This document shows, in pieces, positions 7,812-14,614 of a stretch of 37,207 nt of DNA. Origin of the DNA: an uncultured Bacteroidota bacterium. GTDB lineage: Bacteria > Bacteroidota > Bacteroidia > Flavobacteriales > Flavobacteriaceae. The stretch covers positions 1 through 37,207 of the forward strand of contig CACIXU010000019.1 in assembly GCA_902590705.1 (NCBI GenBank), read 5' to 3'. The notes under the pieces are model-generated. The model ran no database searches. It saw nothing but the letters and a program-made list of their open reading frames with translations, and was not told the origin of the DNA. Each line of letters begins with the position of its first letter. The first letter of the stretch is position 1. The position numbers and the translations under genes were made by a program.

Positions 7812-8705
7812 TTGAAGTTAAAAAAGTTTGCAGCTATAGATATTGGTTCAAATGCAATTAGAATTTTAATTGCAAACATAATTCAGACAGAGCAGGATGT
7901 TGTATTTCAAAAAAACTCTCTAATCCGCTCGCCAGTTAGATTAGGAGAAGATTCATTTACATTGGGTGAGATTTCTCCTAAAAGCCTAAAACGTTTTGTT
8001 AAAACTATGAAAGCTTTTAAATTATTAATGAATATTCACGGTGTTTCTCATTATAAAGCTTTTGCCACCTCTGCATTAAGAGAAGCAAATAATAGTTCGC
8101 ATGTTATTAAAACAGTTAAGAAGAAAGCTGGGATTAAGGTTGAAATTATTGACGGTACAAAAGAAGCGGAAATTATTTCTAATAGTAAAATATCTGAGTT
8201 TATTAATACTCAAAAAACTTTTCTTTTTGTCGATGTAGGAGGAGGTAGTACAGAATTCACTTTTATTAATGAGGGCATTCATATCGTCTCGAAGTCTTTC
8301 AAAATTGGAACAGTCAGACTTATCAATAACTTGATTGATGATCGAGTTTGGATTGGAATTGAAAACTGGATAAAAAAGAATTCAATGAAATACGAAAAAA
8401 TTACCCTGATGGGGTCTGGAGGTAATATCAATAAACTATTCAAACTGTCAAATATTAAAGATGGTAAACCATTATCTAAAATTAAATTAAGTCAGCTGTT
8501 TAACCAGTTGGAAAAATTGAATTATGAGGAAAGGGTCTTAAAATTCGAACTCAATCCAGATCGGGCAGATGTTATTGTGCCAGCAGCAAAAATTTATCTA
8601 AAAGCATTGGAATGGAGTGGAGGTCAAAAAATTTATGTACCTAGATTTGGACTCTCAGATGGGATGATAAAATATATGTATAAAAATTTTGCTAGTAGAA
8701 ACTAA
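7812..8705 (+). CDS. ppx: Exopolyphosphatase (Ppx/GppA family), TTG start
   Basis: Removes terminal phosphates from polyphosphate; some family members also hydrolyse pppGpp. 297 residues, the short two-domain form without the C-terminal HD-like domains of the E. coli enzyme. The ASKHA ATPase fold is visible: phosphate-1 loop AAIDIGSNAIRILI (7-20), ATSALREA (85-92) and phosphate-2 loop DVGGGST (141-147). The start is TTG at 7812: no in-frame ATG exists between the upstream in-frame stop (7797-7799) and the conserved N-terminus, so the non-ATG start is forced by the sequence. Four bases separate it from ppk1. It counters PPK1, so the operon sets polyphosphate turnover. Confidence 0.93.
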   Translation: MKLKKFAAIDIGSNAIRILIANIIQTEQDVVFQKNSLIRSPVRLGEDSFTLGEISPKSLKRFVKTMKAFKLLMNIHGVSHYKAFATSALREANNSSHVIKTVKKKAGIKVEIIDGTKEAEIISNSKISEFINTQKTFLFVDVGGGSTEFTFINEGIHIVSKSFKIGTVRLINNLIDDRVWIGIENWIKKNSMKYEKITLMGSGGNINKLFKLSNIKDGKPLSKIKLSQLFNQLEKLNYEERVLKFELNPDRADVIVPAAKIYLKALEWSGGQKIYVPRFGLSDGMIKYMYKNFASRN

Positions 8706-8964
8706 CCGTGAATAGTTTCTTTCCATAAGATTTAATTAAACGTCCTTCACATTGAAGTAAATTTCTCCGTTTCTTCTTGAGCTATAATTGCTATATATTT
8801 CACTAAATCACTTCGCTTAGAAAAGTGAATGATAAAAGAAATATTACTATTGGCTAATTTTACTCATAAAATGCGAGATCTATTTAGATTTCATGAATAT
8901 CAATTTCTACAATGTTAACACAACTAGGTCCAGTTTGGAGTTTTAAATCTGACATTTTCTAATT
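8706..8964. other. Convergent intergenic region without a convincing gene
   Basis: 259 bases between the convergent ends of ppx and dnaX. There is no TAnnTTTG box on either strand and no strong terminator. A weak 6-bp hairpin (TCACTT at 8808-8813 with AAGTGA at 8823-8828) is visible. On the minus strand a 23-codon ORF starts at 8955 and ends at 8884, and a stop-free stretch of about 30 codons ends at 8692 inside ppx; neither resembles a family I know. The region could be decayed coding sequence or plain spacer. Confidence 0.5.
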
Positions 8965-9657
8965 TTAAAGATCCAGATTGAATTCATTTTTTAAAACTTC
9001 TATTTCAGGATTGATTTTCATTAGGTGGTCATATTTTTCTTTTTTTCCAAAAATATATTCTTTTTTCTCTTGTTCTTCAATTTGTACATCAATTTTAATT
9101 TTATAATTATTTAGTCTCTTTTCTAAAAATGATAATATAGTTGGAATTTCTTTTTTGATTTCAATCTGACTGAGCGAATTAGAGGTTTTAAGAATAATCA
9201 TAAAATTCTCTGTTAATTCAGGTTTTCCCATCTCAAGTAAAGCGGCAATATTATTTTCACCTTGAAGGTTTTTAATTTCAATGTATGCCTCCCAGTGTTC
9301 AAGAAATTCCACTTGTGTAAAAGTATCCTCAGCATTTTTAACCATTAATTCTTTATTAAAAGACTTTAGGTTAGCTTCTTTTTTAACCTTTATACTTGAT
9401 ATAGAAAGACTAGACACCCCTTTTCTCTGTATAGAGCTTTCAATTTTAATTTTTGATGACTTAATTGCAGAATTGACACGAACTTTTTTTTCTGTTTTTG
9501 AAGATTTATTATCATGTATTTTTTCCTTTTCATAAGGTAATATTGGTTCGACTAGGCTCGAAATATTCTTCAAAGGTCTACTTTTAAAATGATCAACAGG
9601 AAGAAGATATCCGTCTATTTTTCCTCTAAATGGAGAGAGGCCATTTGCATAAGACAT
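8965..9657 (-). CDS. dnaX: DnaX C-terminal (tau-like) part in a separate frame
   Basis: Carries the C-terminal half of flavobacterial DNA polymerase III gamma/tau. A charged low-complexity linker is followed by the conserved tail: FTQVEFLEHWEAY, then LLEMGKPEL, KEIPTILSFLEKRLNNY, FGKKEKYDHLMKINPEIE and the terminal FNLDL, the usual end of flavobacterial DnaX. Homology to DnaX begins only at KIDGYLLPVDHFK; the first 12 residues from the ATG at 9657 are an out-of-frame reading of the end of the N-terminal part. The useful coding part therefore runs from about 9618 down to 8965 in the -1 frame relative to the N-terminal ORF. It may be expressed by frameshifting, by re-initiation at 9657, or be separated by an indel or sequence error (see the site at 9615-9626). 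Confidence 0.85.
   Translation of the reverse strand: MSYANGLSPFRGKIDGYLLPVDHFKSRPLKNISSLVEPILPYEKEKIHDNKSSKTEKKVRVNSAIKSSKIKIESSIQRKGVSSLSISSIKVKKEANLKSFNKELMVKNAEDTFTQVEFLEHWEAYIEIKNLQGENNIAALLEMGKPELTENFMIILKTSNSLSQIEIKKEIPTILSFLEKRLNNYKIKIDVQIEEQEKKEYIFGKKEKYDHLMKINPEIEVLKNEFNLDL
9615..9626 (-). other. Frame-break / candidate slippage site in dnaX
   Basis: Read on the minus strand, the last codons of the first dnaX ORF are GAG GAA AAA TAG. The five A residues lie at 9618-9622 and the stop at 9615-9617. Slipping back one base on AAA re-pairs perfectly with AAA and continues ATA GAC GGA in the downstream ORF; adding one A to the run has the same result. A joined product would be 571 residues, close to normal flavobacterial DnaX. 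No strong downstream stem-loop is visible. Confidence 0.6.
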
Positions 9658-10679
9658 AATTCAATTAATAATCTTTTGTTTGTAGTATTTCTGTAGTCTA
9701 ATTCACATTTACTGATCAAATCCATTCCTTTTAGTAAAACTGGTAGAGGTACTTTCAAGGTCTGTTTGATGAATTTTTCTTTATTAGCTTCACTTACTTC
9801 AAGCAGGTGTAGAGTTTTATTTTCCTTACTCATTGTGAGGTTTCTAAAATGTGATCCAAGTCCAATGATAAATTGAAGCTCGTCAAAACCTTTCTTTAGT
9901 AAACCGTCAAATGCCAATAACAAATCGGGTATATCATTTTTTAAAATTAGTGTAGTTATCGAGAAGAAAGTTTCATGATCTAAAATATTTAGATTTTCTG
10001 AAATGGATTTAACCGTTAAATTTCTATCAGTAAAACTAATCATTCTATCATAAATAGACAAAGCATCCCTCAATGCACCATCTGCTTTTTGGGCAATCAA
10101 ATCCAATGCCTCATCTTCGAATATTATATTTTGATCTTTAGCAATTTTTTGAAGATGTCTACTACAATCCATTGCACTGATTCTTTTAAAATCGAAAGTT
10201 TGACATCTAGATAGTATAGTCGGTATAATTTTTTGTTTTTCAGTAGTAGCCAAAATAAAAATTACGTGCTTTGGTGGTTCTTCAAGAGTCTTTAAAAAAG
10301 CATTAAAAGCTCCAATAGACAACATGTGGACTTCGTCTATAATATAGATCTTATAAGTTCCTATTTGCGGTGGGATCCGTACTTTTTCATTTAATGAACG
10401 AATATCATCTACTGAATTATTTGAGGCAGCATCTAACTCAAAAATATTAAATGCAAAATCTTCTTGAGGATTTTCTTGTCCTTGACTGTTAACTTTTTTG
10501 GCAAGTATTCGAGCACATGAGGTTTTTCCTACTCCACGAGGGCCGCAAAAAAGCAAAGCCTGTGCTAACTGGTTTTTATGAATCGCATTTTCCAAAGTCT
10601 GGGTAATAGCCTTTTGTCCAACAACTTCCTCAAAGGATTGTGGTCGATATTTAAGTGCTGATACCACATAAGTCTCCAT
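9615..10679 (-). CDS. dnaX: DNA polymerase III gamma/tau, N-terminal (gamma-like) part
   Basis: Clamp-loader ATPase subunit of the replicative polymerase. 354 residues holding the AAA+ domains and the collar region. Walker A GPRGVGKT is at 46-53, Walker B DEVH at 115-118, sensor 1 TTE at 145-147 and the SRC arginine-finger motif at 157-159. The four zinc-binding cysteines of E. coli DnaX are absent after the Walker A helix; as far as I recall this loop is also reduced in other flavobacteria. The ORF stops at TAG (9617-9615) exactly where homologues continue into the C-terminal region, which here lies in the -1 frame. As it stands this ORF alone would yield a gamma-like protein. Its start lies 15 bases after a -7 box. 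Confidence 0.95.
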   Translation of the reverse strand: METYVVSALKYRPQSFEEVVGQKAITQTLENAIHKNQLAQALLFCGPRGVGKTSCARILAKKVNSQGQENPQEDFAFNIFELDAASNNSVDDIRSLNEKVRIPPQIGTYKIYIIDEVHMLSIGAFNAFLKTLEEPPKHVIFILATTEKQKIIPTILSRCQTFDFKRISAMDCSRHLQKIAKDQNIIFEDEALDLIAQKADGALRDALSIYDRMISFTDRNLTVKSISENLNILDHETFFSITTLILKNDIPDLLLAFDGLLKKGFDELQFIIGLGSHFRNLTMSKENKTLHLLEVSEANKEKFIKQTLKVPLPVLLKGMDLISKCELDYRNTTNKRLLIELCLMQMASLHLEEK

Positions 10680-10693
10680 AATTATGATAATTA

Positions 10694-10701
10694 CAAATAT
10701 A
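10694..10701 (-). promoter_or_regulatory. -7 box of dnaX
   Basis: On the minus strand TATATTTG matches TAnnTTTG, 14 bases before the dnaX ATG. It is divergent from the rnpB box 64 bases away. Confidence 0.65.
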
Positions 10702-10765
10702 AAAATTCAACCTCTTTAGTTAGTTTGAATCAAAATAATTTCCAATTTAATTATCAACAAAACAT

Positions 10766-10773
10766 TAACTTTG
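10766..10773 (+). promoter_or_regulatory. -7 box of rnpB
   Basis: TAACTTTG matches TAnnTTTG and ends three bases before the first base of the RNase P RNA, the distance expected for a -7 element and its start site. Confidence 0.75.
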
Positions 10774-10776
10774 TTC

Positions 10777-11068
10777 AAGGCAGGCTGTCTTATTGCTCTT
10801 GTTTACAAGAGAGGAAAGTCCGGACACCAAAGAGCAGCATAGCGGGTAACACCCGTCGTCCGTTTAGACGGATAGGACCAGTGCAACAGAAAGCATGTAC
10901 AGTTTGGCTGTAGTGAAATCAGGTAAACTCTATGCGGTGCAACGCCAAGTATAATTGTGTTTGAGAGTGGCTCGCTCGATACAATTGGGTAGGCGGCTAG
11001 AACTTTACAGCAATGTAATGTCCAGATAAATAATAAGACTTGACAGAATCCGGCTTACAGGCCTGCCT
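10777..11068 (+). ncRNA. rnpB: RNase P RNA (bacterial, type A-like)
   Basis: Catalytic RNA of RNase P, which trims the 5' leader of tRNA precursors. The P4 core GAGGAAAGTCCGGACACC begins at 10811, followed by AGCGGGTAACACCCG, GACCAGTGCAACAGAAA, a GGTGCAACGCC element, GGGTAGGCGGCTAGA, and the universal 3' core ACAGAATCCGGCTTA (11043-11057). The ends pair as helix P1: GGCAGGC at 10779-10785 with GCCTGCC at 11061-11067. The T tract after P1 serves as terminator. Ends are given to within a few bases. Confidence 0.97.
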
Positions 11069-11073
11069 TTTTT
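11061..11073 (+). terminator. T tract after rnpB P1 helix, overlapping the rsmD stop
   Basis: The 3' strand of P1 (GCCTGCC) is followed by seven T residues (11067-11073 region). The convergent rsmD gene ends in the same bases, its TAA lying at 11074-11072. Confidence 0.6.
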
Positions 11074-11611
11074 ATTTTTCAAAAAAACTAAAAATATTAC
11101 TGCCGTATTTTCTGGATTGTCTGAATTTTGGATGTAACCCCAAAAAATTTTTCTCGCAATGTTCCAGTATTAATAAACCATTTTTTTTCAATCGATTATT
11201 TTCAAAAATGATATTGACAATTCTAAGATAACTATGTTGATCAAAGTTATAGGGAGGGTCAGCAAAGATTACATCAAAATTCAAACTAATACTTGATAAT
11301 AGATACTCTATTGCATCAATTTGAATGGCGTTGATCCTGAAATCAAGTTTTTCTGCTGTTTGTTTAATAAACTTGATACAATGGCTATTCTTATCTACTG
11401 AAAAAACTTCATTAACACCTCGAGAGGCAAATTCATAACTTATATTTCCAGTACCAGCGAAAAGGTCGAGCACTCTAATCGAAGACCAATCGTATTGATG
11501 TTGTAAAATATTGAACAAAGCTTCTTTTGATCTATCCGTTGTTGGGCGAACTGGAAGTTTTTTTGGAGCAAAAAGTCTTTTCCCCTTATGTGAGCCCGAA
11601 ATTATCCGCAT
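11072..11611 (-). CDS. rsmD: 16S rRNA (guanine-966-N2)-methyltransferase RsmD
   Basis: Methylates G966 of 16S rRNA in the assembling 30S subunit using S-adenosylmethionine. 179 residues, normal. N-terminal MRIISGSHKGKRL and the RPTTDRSKEALFNIL segment (22-36) are family signatures; the SAM-binding motif DLFAGTG is at 49-55 and the catalytic DPPY at 118-121. The start codon overlaps the stop of the DUF3822 gene by one base, so the two are co-translated. It converges on rnpB. Confidence 0.95.
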   Translation of the reverse strand: MRIISGSHKGKRLFAPKKLPVRPTTDRSKEALFNILQHQYDWSSIRVLDLFAGTGNISYEFASRGVNEVFSVDKNSHCIKFIKQTAEKLDFRINAIQIDAIEYLLSSISLNFDVIFADPPYNFDQHSYLRIVNIIFENNRLKKNGLLILEHCEKNFLGLHPKFRQSRKYGSNIFSFFEK

Positions 11612-12384
11612 TAGTCAAAAATATTGACAAAAAATGGTGCAGGCTGGTTTTTCCCCTCAAAAGCTATTTCTTCATCCTCGTTGTTAAATTCTAATTTTTG
11701 TTTGTAGTTTTCTAGAGCTTTATAATATCGTTCATAACGGTTGTATTTACCCAGAAATACAATGGATAATTGCTCTTGACTTACAGAAAGTTCTTCACTA
11801 ACTGCAAGACTGAAATAGAGAAACTCTCCCTCGTTTTTATAGGGATAGGAATTATATAATAATAACTGTTCTGCTTCAAACACCATTACATCAAAAAAAT
11901 TATCCTGCAAATGGAGGTACATTACGATTCCACTTTTCGATTTGGCTTCTCTATAAAGGTAGTTGTAGAGAATTTTTGTGTAGTGAGAGAAAGTTATATT
12001 ACTATATAATTTCTTAAATATTTCTTGCTCACTCAGAAGCACTTGGTGAAGGATTTTAATCTTTTTGTTTATAGAGTTGTCCTCAGCTATTCTAAACTGA
12101 GCATCAAGACGGACATTCTGCTTAATATATTTTTCTTTTTTTGAGGGGTCGTAAAGTAATGTTGGAACAAAAGTTGCAGGTCTCTTAAAATAAATGCAAC
12201 TTACTCGATCAAATTTTAATAGTGCATTGTCCTCTAATTTTTTTTTGAAGGCATAATAATTATTCATCGGTGTCGATTCATAATCAAAAAATAATTGAGA
12301 GGAATGGGTGCAAAAAGAAAATCCATCCATGTAAATCTGGATGGATAGTTCTTTTTCTTTAATAATATTTTTATTGAACGGCAT
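11611..12384 (-). CDS. DUF3822 family protein (function unknown)
   Basis: About 257 residues, soluble, no signal peptide. I recognise the Bacteroidota DUF3822 family, which usually lies next to rsmD. The N-terminal LSIQIYMDGFSFC and the later MYLHLQDNFFDVMVFEAEQ (two beta-hairpin-like blocks) recall the two phosphate-loop regions of actin-like ATPases such as PilM, with an alternating strand pattern, but no clear DxG nucleotide motif is present. The start is uncertain: ATG at 12384 overlaps the upstream gene by 14 bases and gives a family-like N-terminus, while ATG at 12408 would add eight residues and enlarge the overlap to 38 bases. Coupled to rsmD and to the membrane protein upstream. Function not known. 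Confidence 0.8.
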   Translation of the reverse strand: MPFNKNIIKEKELSIQIYMDGFSFCTHSSQLFFDYESTPMNNYYAFKKKLEDNALLKFDRVSCIYFKRPATFVPTLLYDPSKKEKYIKQNVRLDAQFRIAEDNSINKKIKILHQVLLSEQEIFKKLYSNITFSHYTKILYNYLYREAKSKSGIVMYLHLQDNFFDVMVFEAEQLLLYNSYPYKNEGEFLYFSLAVSEELSVSQEQLSIVFLGKYNRYERYYKALENYKQKLEFNNEDEEIAFEGKNQPAPFFVNIFD

Positions 12385-13015
12385 CAAATATTGTGGGCCA
12401 ATTTCCATTTGTGCTAACTTCTGATAGTGATCCTAGAACAATTGAAGGACCATTAACTCCATCAACAGATACGGTTTCCTTCTCCTGTTTTAGTAAGTCT
12501 TCATTCTGGTCGTGAAGGATAATTTTTTTGTCTACTTTAACTTCAAAAACTGGAACGCGAAAACCATTTTTATCAACGATGTCAGCTTTGATTTCAAATT
12601 CTGCATCAATTCCATTGACGGGGACTTTTGCAAAACTTTTATAAGCATCAGAGTCTTTAAACAATGAATCCTTGACAGGAAAATAGCCTAGGGTATCTAC
12701 AACAACTACTTCTCTAAGCATATCAATTCGATATATGCGGTCATATTCCATATATGAAGAGTCTCTTTTTTGAATTAATGTAAAAATCCCCTCATCTACA
12801 AACTTCACAAGGCTATCGAAGTTGTTAGAATAAATACCTTTAACGTCTTTATGGGCAATTTGTGCTTTACGAATTAGTTTTAACTTATTTATAACCTCTG
12901 CATATCTTTCATTCTTGACCTTATTAAAGTTTATAGGTCCATTTATAGAATCATAAATTTTATAGCTAAAAAAGATCGAGAGTATCCATAATATGGCTTG
13001 AAGAGCTAATTTCAT
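12371..13015 (-). CDS. Membrane-anchored, pseudopilin-like hypothetical protein
   Basis: 214 residues from the ATG at 13015, which starts a hydrophobic segment (residues 1-20, MKLALQAILWILSIFFSYKI); a longer reading from 13114 would place 33 polar residues before it and cross the promoter. After the membrane segment comes a helix containing ERYAEVINKLKLIRKAQIAH and then GIYSNNFDSLVKFV, a layout like pseudopilins of type II secretion (N-terminal helix, then G-x-Y before a domain). A prepilin peptidase G/E site is not obvious. The C-terminal half has VVVDTLGYFPVKDSLF and VSVDGVNGPSIVLGS, which I associate with a conserved flavobacterial family of unknown function. It is followed by DUF3822 and rsmD and is divergent from a RecD-like helicase. 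Confidence 0.75.
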   Translation of the reverse strand: MKLALQAILWILSIFFSYKIYDSINGPINFNKVKNERYAEVINKLKLIRKAQIAHKDVKGIYSNNFDSLVKFVDEGIFTLIQKRDSSYMEYDRIYRIDMLREVVVVDTLGYFPVKDSLFKDSDAYKSFAKVPVNGIDAEFEIKADIVDKNGFRVPVFEVKVDKKIILHDQNEDLLKQEKETVSVDGVNGPSIVLGSLSEVSTNGNWPTIFDAVQ

Positions 13016-13035
13016 GGTTTTATTTTTAGTACAAA

Positions 13036-13043
13036 CAAATCTA
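13036..13043 (-). promoter_or_regulatory. -7 box of pseudopilin-like/DUF3822/rsmD unit
   Basis: On the minus strand TAGATTTG matches TAnnTTTG, 20 bases before the ATG at 13015. Its position supports the shorter start for that gene. Confidence 0.6.
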
Positions 13044-13103
13044 CAATTTTTTTTTAATCGTAAAAGTTTTATAAATGAATTATCTTGGTTTAAAATAAGC
13101 TTG

Positions 13104-14528
13104 ATGCAAGGCAAATCTTTCGAAAATATCCTTTCAGATAAATTTCCCTTTAAACCTACTAAGTCTCAGCAAAGTAGTTTTAGAATCATAGCCGAATTTC
13201 TCACCAATTCAACGAATAACCAGATACTATTGATTAAGGGGTATGCTGGTACAGGCAAAACAACGCTAATTGGTCATTTGGTCAAGAATTTAAATTTAGT
13301 TAAAAAAAAATCTGTATTGCTCGCTCCAACAGGAAGAGCAGCTAAGGTTTTGTCCTCCTATGCAGGTAAGTCCGCTTTTACTATCCATAGAAAAATATAC
13401 TTTTCCAAATCTGATAGCAGTGGCGCTGGAGTGAAGTTTACGTTGAAACAGAACAAACATACAGATACTGTTTTTATTGTTGATGAGTCTTCAATGATAG
13501 GTGATAATCGTCAGCAACATAAACTTTTTGAGAATGGATCATTGCTTAACGATTTGATTAATTATGTTACCAATGGTGACAACTGTCAATTAATATTTGT
13601 TGGCGATACAGCCCAGTTGCCTCCAGTTCAAATAAATTTAAGTCCAGCATTAAGCAAAGAAGAATTAGAATTGCAATTTAATTTTGATATTCAAAATATT
13701 CTTTTGGAGGATGTGGTTCGTCAAAATTCATCATCTGGTATCCTTTTCAACGCCACCAATATTAGAAATTTACTCGTTTCTGAGTATTTTGAGGGGTTTA
13801 AATTTCATTTGGATGGATTTAAAGATGTATTTAGGATTCAGGAGGGTAATGAGTTTATGGAATTATTGGAGGGATCGCTTAACGAGGAGGGAAGTGATCA
13901 AACGATTTTGATTGTTCGCTCTAATAAAAGAGCAAATTTATATAATAAAAGCATTCGTGAGCGGATACTTTTTTTGGAGTCAGATCTCTCAATAGGCGAC
14001 CAATTAATGGTAGTAAAAAACAACTATTATTGGCTTAGTTCTGATTCCAAACCGGGTTTTATAGCTAACGGTGACGTCATTTGTATTAATCGAATTGAAA
14101 AGTATGTAGATCGTTATGATATGAGATTTGCAAAGGTTAATGTACAAATGGTCGATTATCCTGAAGAGCCTCCCTTTGATACAGTTTTGCTACTGGACAC
14201 CTTAAGTTCACAAACTGCAAACTTGAGCCATGAGCAATCACAAATACTTTATCAAAAAGTAGCGCTAGATCATGCCAGTGAAAAATCAAAATATAAACGA
14301 TTTCTGAAAGTAAAAACCGATCCTTTTTATAATGCACTTCAGATTAAATATTCTTATGCAATCACCTGCCATAAATCACAAGGAGGGCAGTGGAAAAATG
14401 TTTTTGTAGAAAAACCCTATTTACAAGATTTTCCAACTAAAGAATACTTTAGATGGCTTTACACGGCCATGACTCGTGCAAAAGAAAAGCTTTTTTTGAT
14501 TGGCTTTGGAAAAGATAATTTCTTTTGA
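13104..14528 (+). CDS. RecD-like ATP-dependent DNA helicase (SF1B)
   Basis: 474 residues from ATG 13104. An upstream ATG at 13014 would add 30 residues that look non-coding and overlap the divergent gene. Motifs in order: Q-like KPTKSQQSSF (17-26), Walker A GYAGTGKTT (46-54), motif Ia APTGRAAKVL (74-83), Walker B VDESSMIGD (126-134), motif III GDTAQLPPV (167-175), motif IV-like VRQNSSSGI, and the UvrD_C_2 end TCHKSQGGQW with LYTAMTRAKEKLFLIG. This is the short stand-alone form without the N-terminal domains of RecD2. Likely role: 5'-3' DNA unwinding in repair or recombination; exact role unknown. An imperfect -7 box (TAAGCTTG, 13096-13103) abuts the start. Confidence 0.9.
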   Translation: MQGKSFENILSDKFPFKPTKSQQSSFRIIAEFLTNSTNNQILLIKGYAGTGKTTLIGHLVKNLNLVKKKSVLLAPTGRAAKVLSSYAGKSAFTIHRKIYFSKSDSSGAGVKFTLKQNKHTDTVFIVDESSMIGDNRQQHKLFENGSLLNDLINYVTNGDNCQLIFVGDTAQLPPVQINLSPALSKEELELQFNFDIQNILLEDVVRQNSSSGILFNATNIRNLLVSEYFEGFKFHLDGFKDVFRIQEGNEFMELLEGSLNEEGSDQTILIVRSNKRANLYNKSIRERILFLESDLSIGDQLMVVKNNYYWLSSDSKPGFIANGDVICINRIEKYVDRYDMRFAKVNVQMVDYPEEPPFDTVLLLDTLSSQTANLSHEQSQILYQKVALDHASEKSKYKRFLKVKTDPFYNALQIKYSYAITCHKSQGGQWKNVFVEKPYLQDFPTKEYFRWLYTAMTRAKEKLFLIGFGKDNFF

Positions 14529-14601
14529 ACCTAATCAATTTTTTATGACATATATGTAATATAGCAGTCATCTTGGAGAATATTTATTAACGATTATTTA
14601 C

Positions 14602-14609
14602 CATCTTTG
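14602..14609 (+). promoter_or_regulatory. Imperfect -7 box before kdsB
   Basis: CATCTTTG differs from TAnnTTTG only at the first base, with five bases before the ATG at 14615. If used, the kdsB mRNA would be leaderless or nearly so. Weak evidence. Confidence 0.3.
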
Positions 14610-14614
14610 CAAAC

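Noticed and set aside
10725-10913. 62-codon plus-strand ORF in the rnpB region
   Set aside because: It lies over the promoter and 5' half of the RNase P RNA, whose conserved core explains the sequence.
13014-13103. Thirty-residue N-terminal extension of the RecD-like helicase
   Set aside because: It overlaps the divergent gene's start and promoter, and the helicase motifs start well after the ATG at 13104.
14560-14614. Palindrome ACATATATGT region near 14550 as an operator for kdsB
   Set aside because: A short all-AT-core palindrome is expected by chance in this base composition; no second copy supports it.
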